64,000 bases of DNA from Sipunculus nudus (lineage: Eukaryota > Annelida > Sipuncula > Golfingiida > Sipunculidae): NCBI GenBank assembly GCA_026874595.1, contig CM049315.1:12402664-12466663 (forward strand), written 5' to 3'. Shown one piece after another: positions 54,641 to 64,000 of this stretch. Numbering within the stretch: position 1 is the stretch's first letter; each line of letters opens with the position of its first letter. The notes beneath the pieces were generated by a model. It was not told the origin of the DNA. It saw only the letters and a list, made by a program, of their open reading frames with translations, and searched no databases. The translations under genes and the position numbers were made by a program.

Positions 54641-54805
54641 GGCTGGTTCCCTGCTCCGCTAAATCTGGCATACATGCAAATAAATGGACGCGGGAACCAG
54701 TACAACAGTTTACTTTGTCTCGTTCCTTGTGTCTTAACACCACTACGCTCCAATAAGATATACGCTCAATGTCTGGTCAACACAACGATGCTTGTATAAG
54801 ATTAG

Positions 54806-54995
54806 ATGAGTAAAATGATTAAATATGCAGATGACACAGTGACCTTAGGAGTCATTTCTGATGACAATGAATTGCCTTATAGGCAAGAGATATTATATCT
54901 GACTAAATGTTGTCAATCATAACTTTCTTTTAAATGATGAAAAAAAAAAACCCCCCCAAAAAAAAAAACAAAGGAAGATTTATTCGATTTTAGGA
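54806..54995 (+). pseudogene. Small reverse-transcriptase fragment of an L2/Rex-like element
   Basis: MIKYADDTVTLGVISDDNE with the catalytic ADD (about 54827) is followed by PYRQEILYLTKC, a stop, and, beyond an A/C-rich run (54940-54970), KEDLFDFRK. These match the ADD-to-DFRK segment of L2-like RTs. Only about 60 codons remain. It may be related to the endonuclease fragment at 9.7-10.5 kb. Confidence 0.7.
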
Positions 54996-55428
54996 AAGAG
55001 TGTAATGTAGTAATTAAAGTGTGTATCAACAATGTTGGCGTTGGTTTAAACATATTTATTTCTATTGAATTGTACAAGTAGCACAAAAGTGCTGATGAAC
55101 GTACTTTTCAATAATCAATAATATATTAAGCAGTAAATCCAAATACAATACAATAATACAACAAAAATAAACACATGACGCACATACTTATATACATCAC
55201 ATACAGGACATACTAGTACACACTGAATGTCTTGGTGAATCAAGCAACTAGCAAGCTGCTGTTTTGGATATTTGACTAAAAGGAAAGGGTTGAGTACATC
55301 AATAAAATATCCATGCAAATATAAATATTCTATAAAGCATGTTAAAACCTTTTGGATGAGTGGATAAATGCATGCACAGCTGAAAATATAATGAAGTTAG
55401 TCTCAACATTAACATTTGGTTCTCCCAT

Positions 55429-56205
55429 TTATATAAGATTCAAAGCATATTGTTTATTTTTGCCACGAAGTGTATTAATCCTGTCGACAGGAATAACACT
55501 TAAGAGCCTCAATTGTTCAAACAAATCGTTTCTTGGGTTAAAGTAAAGGGGACATTCAAAAAAGAAATGAAATGCATCCTCATGACCACAGGAACATTTT
55601 GGATCGTTTAGTAAACCATGTGAGCAGAGGTCCCCTTTTAATGTACTTGATTTTAAACGTAGTCTGCTGTGTAATATGTTAATTTGTCGTTGACCAGTAT
55701 AAAAATAAGATGGTTTCTTTATCCTGTGTTTATATAAACATGATTTGAAAATTGTTAAGGAACCTGACTGACGTACTGAATATGGTAGCTTATTATTTGC
55801 TTGGGTGGTTGATGGGAAAAAAGAAGTCTTATATCTCTCAGTCCTAGTTTTAGGAACTCTGAAATCTGAATGATTTCTTAGTCTACCGAATGATCTATCG
55901 GAAACGTTAACAAACCGATCGAGACACAAATAACTTGGACACAGCCTATTTTTAACTTTGTAGAGAAATATTAATTTTGCTCTCAACCTTCTTTCAGCCA
56001 ACGTTTCCCAGCCTATTTCTTTCAGTAACTCGTTTGAGTTGGTGGCCTGAATAGAACCGGTACATATCCGTGCAGCTTTATTTTGAATAGATTCCAGGGA
56101 TAAAGAGTCAGTCACAGTGCAATTATGAAAAATTACATTCCCATACTCTAGAACTGGCCGTATAAATGATATATACAAACGTTCAAGGGTGTCCCGGTTC
56201 AACAT
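55429..56205 (-). pseudogene. Non-LTR retrotransposon C-terminal domain
   Basis: An unbroken 258-codon frame starting MLNRDTLERLYISFIRPVLE. It contains LESIQNKAARICTG, a conserved post-RT thumb motif, and ends with LCSHGLLNDPKCSCGHEDAF then FFFECPLYF, a CxC...H...C knuckle near residue 205. It is followed on its left by about 300 bp of 3' UTR-like AT-rich DNA without an obvious poly-A tail. It belongs to the same element as the next two entries. Confidence 0.85.
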
Positions 56206-57380
56206 GTATTAAAGATGTGACAGTAAACCAAGTCGAGTAGCAGCCTTTTTATGTATTTTTTGTATATGACTTGACCAGTTCATGTTTGATGTTGATGTAA
56301 TACCAAGGTATGAATGCTCGTTTTTATTCTCAATCGGATATGACTTTAATAATAGCCTAGGTGGATCAATACTGTTAGATTTAAAAGAGAATGACATGGC
56401 GACAGTTTTAGTCGAATTAAAAGTCACGTGCCACTTTTGAGCCCAGTCGGCCAATGTTTCCAGGTCATCATTCAATATTCGGGCCGATGACTCTGGGTCT
56501 TTACTAATATTAATTAGGCATGTATCATCTGCAAACAAGTGTATTTCTGATTTGATGCCATCCGTGATATCATTAAAATATACAAGTAAAAATAAAGTGC
56601 CTAAACCTTGAGGCACCCCTGCATTTGTTTTTGCCCACGTTGACTCCGCACTTTTAAGTACAACTCTTTGGCAGCGCCCGCTCAAATAACTTTCAATCCA
56701 GTTAGCAATAGAAGAGCCAATACCATAACATTTAAGTTTATATATCAATCCCTTATGCCAGACACGGTCAAAGGCGCTGCTGGCATCGAGAAAAACCATT
56801 CTGACGTGCTTGCCTTCATCTAGCCCTCTGTATATTTTGTCAGTGACACACACTAGCTGATTTACTGTTGAATCACCTTTTTTGAATACAGAATTTTTTG
56901 TTGTCAGAATGTTGTTTGATATGAAATAACTATAAACTTGTTGTGCATAATCCCCTCAAACACTTTTGGATATGTTTGACAGAAGTGAGACAGGCCTATA
57001 GTTTTTGATGACCTGGCGATCTCCTTTTTTATGAATGGGAACGATATGAGCCCGTTTCCACAGAGCAGGGAATTTCTCACTGGACAGCGAGCGATTAAAC
57101 AACTTACACAATGAATTACATGTACCTTTTAAAGTGTATTTTAATATAAATTCCCGATGCGATCTGGTCCAGTAGCTTTATTTGTATTCAACTGTCTTAA
57201 AATTGACAGCACTTCCCCTGGCTCTATGTTAATAGTCGGCAGAGAAAAATCCGTCGCGTTCACATGAGGCAAAGAAGAATTTATTAAATCGTCTGATAAT
57301 GTACATTGGTTTGCAAAGAAATCATTGAGTAAATCTGCCATCATAAACGTGTCAGTAATCACGTCATCATCTTTTGTCAA
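56206..57380 (-). pseudogene. Non-LTR retrotransposon reverse transcriptase, two frame breaks
   Basis: Minus order: ILRQLNTNKATGPDRI (57200), a frame break (57141), fragments up to KGDSTVNQLV (56860), VFLDASSAFDRVWHKGL with the first Asp (56790), and GVPQGLGTLFLLVYFND. The last appears to have lost two or three residues against the usual VPQGSxLGPLLF. Next come LFADDTCLI with the active-site DD (about 56530), WHVTFNSTKT, and YLGITSTSNMNWSSHI. A stop at 56209 separates it from the C-terminal frame. Confidence 0.85.
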
Positions 57381-57446
57381 GAAGGATATACCAGAATGGT
57401 CGTTTCCCCGTATTTTTTATTTAACCAGGTACCACCATTCACGTGG

Positions 57447-58722
57447 TTAGCATCTAATAAGTCGAATGTTCAGATTATCATAATAATTTTGTTTCTTGTT
57501 ACGGATCAAACGAACAGTATCATTACGAACTCTTTTATATACTTCAAAATGTTTAGATAATTTAGTTTTCCTGTACCGATTCCACAATCGATTTCGTTTA
57601 CGTATTTGTCCACGCACTGCGGAGTCGAACCACGGTTTATCTTTTGGACGAATTGTTACCGTTTTTGCAGGTATAAAATCAGCAGTAACTGTCAGAAAAA
57701 GATTTTGCCAGAACTCAACGATGGCATCGATATCATCAAACTGTTCAAATGGAACTTGCCACAGTGCAACACTGAGTGCATCTGTTAGGCCGATGAAATC
57801 CCCGTTAAGAAAATCCCAGATGGTTCTTTTATAAGTTCGGGGATAGCAGTACGTCAGCGATAGGTCACAAAAGACGGGAGAGTGGTCACAGTTAGCTATT
57901 GGCGGTAAAACGCCAGAGCTGCGAACTAGAGATAAACAATTTAAAAATATTATATCAAGGACAGACTTACTGTATTCATAACATCTGGTAGGTTCTTTGA
58001 TAAGCTGAAAAAGCCCGTGGCTCAATGTTATATGTTTCAAGGCGTTACCAAGGTCACTATCTTTGTGATCTGATGACCAATCTACACAGCGATCATTGAA
58101 ATCTCCGACAATTATGACAGCTTCAGGACAGCCCTCGATCGCCTTCTCCAGTGTATTTTCAGAATCTATTAAAAAATGGTTACGACTTTCTGCATTTTGT
58201 CCCGGTGGCCGATAATATGAACCAACCAATATACTTTGTTTGCTTAAACGTAGGTCTATCCAAATTTGTTCTTGGTTTTCTGCCATCAAATCATTACGAA
58301 TAGTAAATGGGAAATTATTTTTTATATACATAACTACCCCACCGCCATGTCTGTTTCTGTCTCTTCTTGTTAAGTTATAACCTGGTAATTCAATTAGACA
58401 ATCAGGTATTGTGTGATCTAGCCACGTTTCACATATACAGATAATAGATATATTTCTACTTTTTGCCAGTAATACCAGTTCCTCGAGTTTGTTGTTAGCC
58501 AACACACTCCTCACATTTACATGCACTATACTAATCTGGCGAAATGCGTCCACTCCTGTTGGCCCTGGATTCAAATGAATATCTCCTGATAGGAGTAAAC
58601 TGAATCTTACAATGACTGTCAGATGAAAGAAATTCCTATAAGTTACACTGAAATTATTGCAAACAGGAAGACACTTAACCAGAGCGAATACCGCATTACC
58701 TAATATTAACCTATCGAAAGTA
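57447..58722 (-). pseudogene. Non-LTR retrotransposon APE endonuclease with 2A-like leader
   Basis: From the first Met at 58574, 375 codons carry HVNVRS (N20), ICETWL (E49), GGGVVMYI, SYYRPP, VGDFND (157-162) and the terminal CDHSPV (229-234), the full APE set. The frame is open further 5' to about 58722 without a Met. That extension encodes LLLSGDIHLNPGP, a 2A-like motif at 58586-58560. The 5' end of the element is missing or not recognised. The frame ends at 57447, before the RT. Confidence 0.9.
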
Positions 58723-58729
58723 TGTCATT

Positions 58730-60170
58730 AACATTTTCATGGTAACATGGTGAAATAATGCATATAAGAAACAAAAATTCAGGTTCAACTTGTAGAATGC
58801 ATAGATATAAGCCATTAAAGAGTTTCTACTGCTGTCCCCATTACCAATATTTTTACGACATCTAGTCAACAACAAACATGATACTTTGGACGACAAACAG
58901 ATTTGTATAATTTGAACACGCCCCGCGTTTTCGTGTGACATAATAGTTTGTACATTATAGTGACATTCAGTGCAACATACAAACATTGAAGTGACAAATA
59001 AAACAAGTAAACAAAAAATGTTTGAGAGTTAATTATTCATAGGCCCGCAGGCCCCATAGTGGATCAAAATATTTAATGTCTGTAGCCTATATTGTCTATA
59101 ATCTGTATAAATTTGTGTCAATACATCAACGTCTCAACCTTTACAACTGAATTCAATTATATAGACAAAGTTATGTACCAGAATGATACAGGATTGAAAT
59201 AGCTTTATAAACATCAACAACTTTAAGAATTCGCAGGCTTTCGGTTGATGAAAATAGTAACAAAATATGAAATATCTATGGTCCATTGTCTAAGGACTGT
59301 ACACAAGGTCTAACGAATCTTTCCGGATCAGAACGAGTTACCGACCTCGCCTTCACAAATGAACTCATTTATACAGCGCAAGTTGTAATAATTGATTTAA
59401 GTAACTTTAAACATTAGCAATTATTAGAAATCACGCCCTGTCGGATTTAACGTCAGTCTGTCATGACTCATGATAAAAATAATCTATATGTACAAATGTA
59501 CACACAGTAACACCACACGTATTTAATTTATCCATTTAGTTTTCATGGTTTTTGCTAACAGTAGCAATCATATATTGAGTGAACCTTTGTCACACCCTAA
59601 AAACAACTCAGGAGCAGTGCCCCCCCCCCTTCTCAATAACAAGTCGACACGGTTCAGAAGTGAAAAAAATACGGGGGTCCCAAGACGTTGACCAGGTGAT
59701 TAGATTTTTACCCGTCCAGAATCATTATTTCTTTACAATGAATTCTTACATAACGTGAACGTGGTGACTCTGGATCAGTCACACGTGCCTTTTCTCTAAA
59801 CCATTACATCACTATCTTCTGTGCCTCCCAACCCGCAAAAGTTAGGTGCAAATGGTTTAAGTTCGTTTGGCGCCCGAGGTATTTTGGCCACCGGTTGACT
59901 TCAACAAAACGTGGCATTGAGCGAGGTGTTCGAGTCATGGATTGTAATCGACTTATCTCGGTTATTCTGAGAGATTCAACCCCGCAATTTCGCCCGGTCA
60001 AGCGTACACATGTACCTATAATAGTTTGTACCCATGCATGTATTGAACTGGTTTGCATCTAGTATTGTTAACCGGTAATGCTCATTTATTGTTAATTGGT
60101 TCGCATTTGAATACTCATGATGTCATATGTACACATAAAACATATATATAATCATTGTTATCTGTAGCGA
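58730..60170. other. Unannotated intergenic stretch
   Basis: AT-rich with a C run at 59620. Short open frames (58711-58986, 59804-60058 minus) have no recognisable domain. Confidence 0.45.
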
Positions 60171-60174
60171 CAGC

Positions 60175-60225
60175 CTGTCACCCCAAACGTCGATTTTAGA
60201 TATACGGAAGACGATGGGGTGACAG
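60175..60225. other. 51-bp stem-loop with perfect 11-bp arms
   Basis: CTGTCACCCCA at 60175-60185 is the exact reverse complement of TGGGGTGACAG at 60215-60225. A short CGTC/GACG pair extends the stem inside. Confidence 0.85.
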
Positions 60226-60507
60226 TACAAGCTAGTGGGTTCGCATCAATTCTAGTATGTGCAGATGTGCACGCCATTTCTGACACTACTTTTTCATCTT
60301 CATCTACTTCTCGAGCTGTCATTTTCCTGAGTTAAGAAAAAAAGTGACGTTATTCTGTTGGGGAAAATAATAATTATTACATCTACGGTTGACTTACGTG
60401 TATTCGTGCAGCAGTTTCTAATACCGAGGCTGGTTTTACTCGAAAAACTCGTCTCCACGTCTGTTAGCGGGAGAACCATAACTTCCGGTAGGGGATTCCC
60501 ATACGGC

Positions 60508-62640
60508 TATGTGTAAAACTCGGAAGTCCGAAGTCGGAAGCAAGGATTTTTTTAAAATAAAGCAATGATCGAAGCATAATTAAAATGCTACTACATCAAT
60601 GGAAAGTACCATTTTATTTTTATTGATAGAATAAGGTTTTTTCCTATCATAATGCAAAAATCAAAGTTATCCATCCCAAGTTATGGACTATTTTTTTCTC
60701 GGAAATGCCCGGTTATGGTCCAGATGTGTAAAACTCGGAAGCCAGTAATGGCTAATGTACTGGTCATCATATCGTGAGCAAACGTGTCAAGCATTTTCAA
60801 TTATTTCAATATGACATATTTTTCATAAACTCAATCTGTTTTTTAACATTCATGATGCTGTTTTTTTATAATATATTATATTGATATTTTATTTCATCTT
60901 GTAAAACAAGATTATATTAACTCATCAATATTTTACGCTTTTACCGTATGTTGGGGGAAAAAGTTCAGTAAATGTTTAAAAATAAATTGTTACAGAGCAA
61001 ATGTTATAGATATAAAACATTCTGTTTAATTATAGAACCTGATACCAGCAACTATTAAGTTCAGAGAGAAGGATGTCCGAAAGCGCACGGTACTATACTG
61101 TATCGAGAATTCCGACTATAGTCCGGTCAATTTTGTTTTCTGAGGATAAAAATATAAGGATCAAATAAAAATAGTGAGTATACACGGAATATTCAGATGC
61201 ATGGATTTTTATAAAGATCAAAATATATTGAATTTTCATATTTGTTCAACGTATGGGAAATATATTACTGTTTTTATTTTGAATGACATCGTAATTTATA
61301 ACTATTTTTAATGCCGTATTAGGGTTTATTATACCATATTTATTATTCAGTGGTGCATCCATAGAGGGCGCAAGCCCATTCAGACGTAATATCTCTCATT
61401 TTATCGAGTTCTTTTCCAATAAATTCGTAATCAATTTTCATTTCTTTTTCAGATTACTTTTTTATTCCCCAGCAATTTCATTATTATATTTTTTTACTTT
61501 CCAATTCATAAGTTGGTGATTTACTCCACTATGAGAGCATCCAAATATATACTAGTATATTGAGGAATCCCCCCCCCCCCCCCATCGCATTACCGTGCGA
61601 GTCATGCACGGTCTCCCCACAGAGCTCAGCTCGGGATGGGATCGACCGTGAAAAATCTCACGCCTCCTCAGCTGATACTCAGACTCACGCACTGTGAGCC
61701 TGGGCGCTCACAGATCACAAAAGTCGGTAAAATGCAAAGATTGTCATAAGACTTAAACATATCAATTATTTTACAATGAGTACTACCTTTAAATAGTGAC
61801 ATTTTGCAAGTTATAAATGTATAGACACGCATTTCATCATTGACATTAACATGTTACGAACTTTTGAATATTTGGACTTTACAGTTTATACCGTATTTTT
61901 ATAGAAATATAAATATTAAAGCCCAACAACCTCAAGTTTGAATATATTGTTCAAAAACATGTAGGAGAATAGTTGCGGAAAACAGAAAATCCTCATAATC
62001 ATTTGTTTAAGGTGCCTCAAAATGTCCTCTTTACATTGCATATTTAAAAAATTATTCCCTTCCCATACATTCCCCATGTAATTATAAATATCTTTAACAA
62101 AAACATAGCTTTAGATGGGGCGAAATATATTACGTGAAAATACACCCACACATATGTATATATATATATATATATTAAATTTACAAATAAAAAAATTTAT
62201 AGTTTTTCAATTACGTATGTATTATACACTAATTAAAAGCAGAATCATGCATAAACAATTTTAATATATGCATGCAACTATAATTATAATGTAACTGCAT
62301 TTGGGCTGTGGCTCTAACTGACCACAAGTTAACCAGTGCGTCTCTGTGACTTCCGAGTTATACACATTGGATCACATCCCAGCACTTCTGACTGACTTCC
62401 GAGATGGCTTCCGAGCACAAAATCATCCATAACTTTCAGATTAAAGAATGGATCACTATTATTCTTCACAGAATGATAATGAAGATCTTATTCTATCGGG
62501 GAAAAACAAAACGGTTTTGAAGCGTTAGTATTTTGTACATGCTTTAAACTGCTTTATTTATAAGACAATTCCTTGGTTTCCGGCTTCCGGCTTCCGACTT
62601 CCAAGTTTACATACACGACCGCGCCATGACACATTTAGTT
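60508..62640. mobile_element. 2.1-kb element with long imperfect inverted repeats
   Basis: The left arm (about 60508-60750) and the reverse complement of the right arm (about 62320-62640) share TGTAAAACTCGGAAGTC, AAGTCGGAAG, GATAGAATAAG, AAAGTTATGGA-type blocks and a second ATGTGTAAAACTCGGAAG copy at the inner side (60723 and 62360), in the same order. The core (60750-62320) is AT-rich and non-coding. TA lies at both putative outer ends. It is a likely non-autonomous DNA transposon; superfamily unknown. Confidence 0.65.
61567..61725. other. Hairpin-rich GC island in the inverted-repeat element core
   Basis: After a C run, a 140-bp GC-rich stretch holds CCGTGC/GCACGG (61593/61606), CACGGTC/GACCGTG (61607/61644), CGTGA/TCACG (61647/61658) and CTGTGAGC/GCTCACAG (61692/61706). 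All arms are perfect. The flanks are about 75-80% AT. No open frame or known RNA family recognised. Confidence 0.7.
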
Positions 62641-62649
62641 TTGAATGAG

Positions 62650-63220
62650 AAGTACCGCTTCACGTGAATCGGTGCCACAGTGATGAAAGGAGGTAATAAA
62701 TGTAATTATTTTTGTGTAACAACAGTTCTTCTTCGATATTAAGCACATATAATACGACTTTATATGCCTGTGATGCCAAATAATACCAGACAGTAAATAT
62801 TTTGATCCGACCCTTAGAATGGGCGTTCTGTTGTGACTGCCATCATGACTCCAGGCCCTATCAGTTTATTTCCGAAGGCCTGAATGTCATGTTGTCATGG
62901 CTATGTTATCTGAAGCATGTTCATATGTTTTGAAGCTATATAAAAAACAATATCGGTATAGTAGCTTAATATGCAAATGATGACAACCGTGTGTATACCC
63001 TTACAAATGTTGCGCAAGCATAAATATCAATTTACATGGACAATGGTGAGACTGGGTTCTTATCCGTACTGTTCACTTGTTTATTTACGGACGTAGTCTC
63101 CAGATAGAAAAGAATTAACGAGATATTCAGCTTGCAATGAAAGTTGAATTACCTGAAGTAAGCACGACCACATGCAAATGTTAATATTTTCAAGTAGCTG
63201 TTCATATAGAATACAACTTT
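62650..63220. other. Unannotated intergenic stretch
   Basis: No coding region or repeat family recognised. Confidence 0.45.
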
Positions 63221-63224
63221 GTTC

Positions 63225-64000
63225 TTAACCATTTATATTGTAGTCTGGAAATAATGTAGACAACTCATCAGCAGTAGTGATCACTTTAATAGTTTCATTT
63301 TGTTGTCGCATAGATACCTTCCCATCAGATGTCCATGTATCTTTGATTTTTGTGTGTCGTTTTAAATGGCGGGCATGGAAAGCTAGGCTTGCTCTTGTTT
63401 TAGTCAAGTCCTCAGATACCGATATTGTCAGCTGTCTTTTGTTGGTCCGCAGATCCTTGATAGCTTGGAAAATTATCTTTTTTTGCGTTGTGATTTGTCA
63501 GTTTCACTAAAATTGGACGAGGTTTGGCGTCCAATGCTAAGTCTGGCTTGCCAACCCGATGAATTCGACAATAATCACTGTCGCACAGATTCAGCTTTAA
63601 GTGACTTGAAAAGGTCTCCCGCGTTTTAACGTCAAGATTTTCGTGCGGCGTCTCAGGGACACCAAAAATTCTTACAGAGTTACAACGGCTGTACTGCTGC
63701 TGCTCGTCCAGAGCATTGTGAAAGAGTTTCAATTCTGTATTTACCTTTACCAGTTCGTTCTCGCATGATTCTAACTGACCTTGTTGGTCACTTATCAATT
63801 TCTGATGGTCAGCTAATTTCAGCTCTAGTCTACTGTTTAAGTAGTCTGCTTGTAGCTGAAGAAACTCAGCAAGCAGTCCAACTGTTAGAGGAGCATCCGG
63901 ATTTAGAGTTTCCAGAGCTGCTCTAATTGGGTGCTGCTCCGGTTCTAGCATGGCGGGTTTAGATTTCTTTTCCTGCAGTTTTGGAGTGTCAGGTGACAAT
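63225..64000 (-). pseudogene. Non-LTR retrotransposon ORF1 (L1 ORF1p/transposase-22-like), frameshifted, cut by window edge
   Basis: The minus-strand frame is open from the window edge. It has a heptad-rich coiled coil (about residues 50-105), then RCNSVRIFGVPETPHENLD and YCRIHRVGK and RPILVKL, the RRM-like core of L1-type ORF1 proteins. An extra base in the T7 run at 63478-63484 (A7 on the coding strand) shifts the frame. The C-terminal domain continues in the next frame to DLTKTRASLAFHARHLKR, TWTSDGKVSMRQ and a stop at 63225. No ATG start is visible; the true start lies beyond the edge. An RNA-binding role is inferred from the family. Confidence 0.8.

Noticed and set aside
53788-54799. Long open frames (up to 321 codons) on both strands
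   Set aside because: They are produced by a 21-bp tandem repeat, which keeps several frames open at once. No start context, splice signal or flanking domain supports a gene.

Overview
The window is animal nuclear DNA. It is AT-rich and contains GT-AG introns, (AT)n microsatellites, non-LTR and LTR retrotransposons, DNA transposons and many dispersed tandem-repeat elements. No bacterial operon, rRNA, tRNA gene or CRISPR array is visible. The repeats have a tandem core, then a tetranucleotide microsatellite, then a hairpin end. That form resembles the bivalve 'pearl'/Helentron-associated elements, so a mollusc or related marine lophotrochozoan is most likely. This is inference, not a species call.

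One real host gene dominates the left half. It is a Cys-loop ligand-gated ion channel on the minus strand, read right to left from 37476 to 6844. I could join eight exons with compatible phases into a 386-residue open product: signal peptide, extracellular domain, Cys-loop, a second disulfide pair, and TM1 to TM3. The M3-M4 loop and TM4 were not found. The introns, up to 9.4 kb, hold most of the left-half mobile DNA. Intron 7 has a solo LTR, an endonuclease fragment of a non-LTR element, and a minus-strand Gypsy element with a SCAN-like gag and an internal pol deletion. Intron 6 has an array of about 320 bp units. Intron 5 has a 20-bp minisatellite. Intron 4 has a 1-kb element built of small ACCAA/TTGGT palindromes with perfect 21-bp terminal inverted repeats. 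Introns 1 to 3 hold hairpin-ended repeat elements.

The middle (38.2-44.7 kb) is a nested structure. A 4.7-kb DNA transposon (39681-44391) encodes a THAP/DDE transposase on the plus strand and a convergent SWIM/YqaJ nuclease on the minus strand. It sits inside a minus-oriented 338-bp-repeat element, with an AT target duplication and a reconstructible empty site. Both of its genes carry frameshifts or stops.

The right half (46.9-64 kb) is intergenic. It holds a 479-bp inverted-repeat element and its older relative, a tRNA-type SINE with an 11-bp target duplication, several minisatellites, two decayed minus-strand non-LTR retrotransposons (one with a 2A-like NPGP motif before the endonuclease), a small RT fragment, a 2.2-kb element with long inverted repeats around a hairpin-rich GC island, and a non-LTR ORF1 at the right edge. 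Stretches with nothing recognisable are stated as such.
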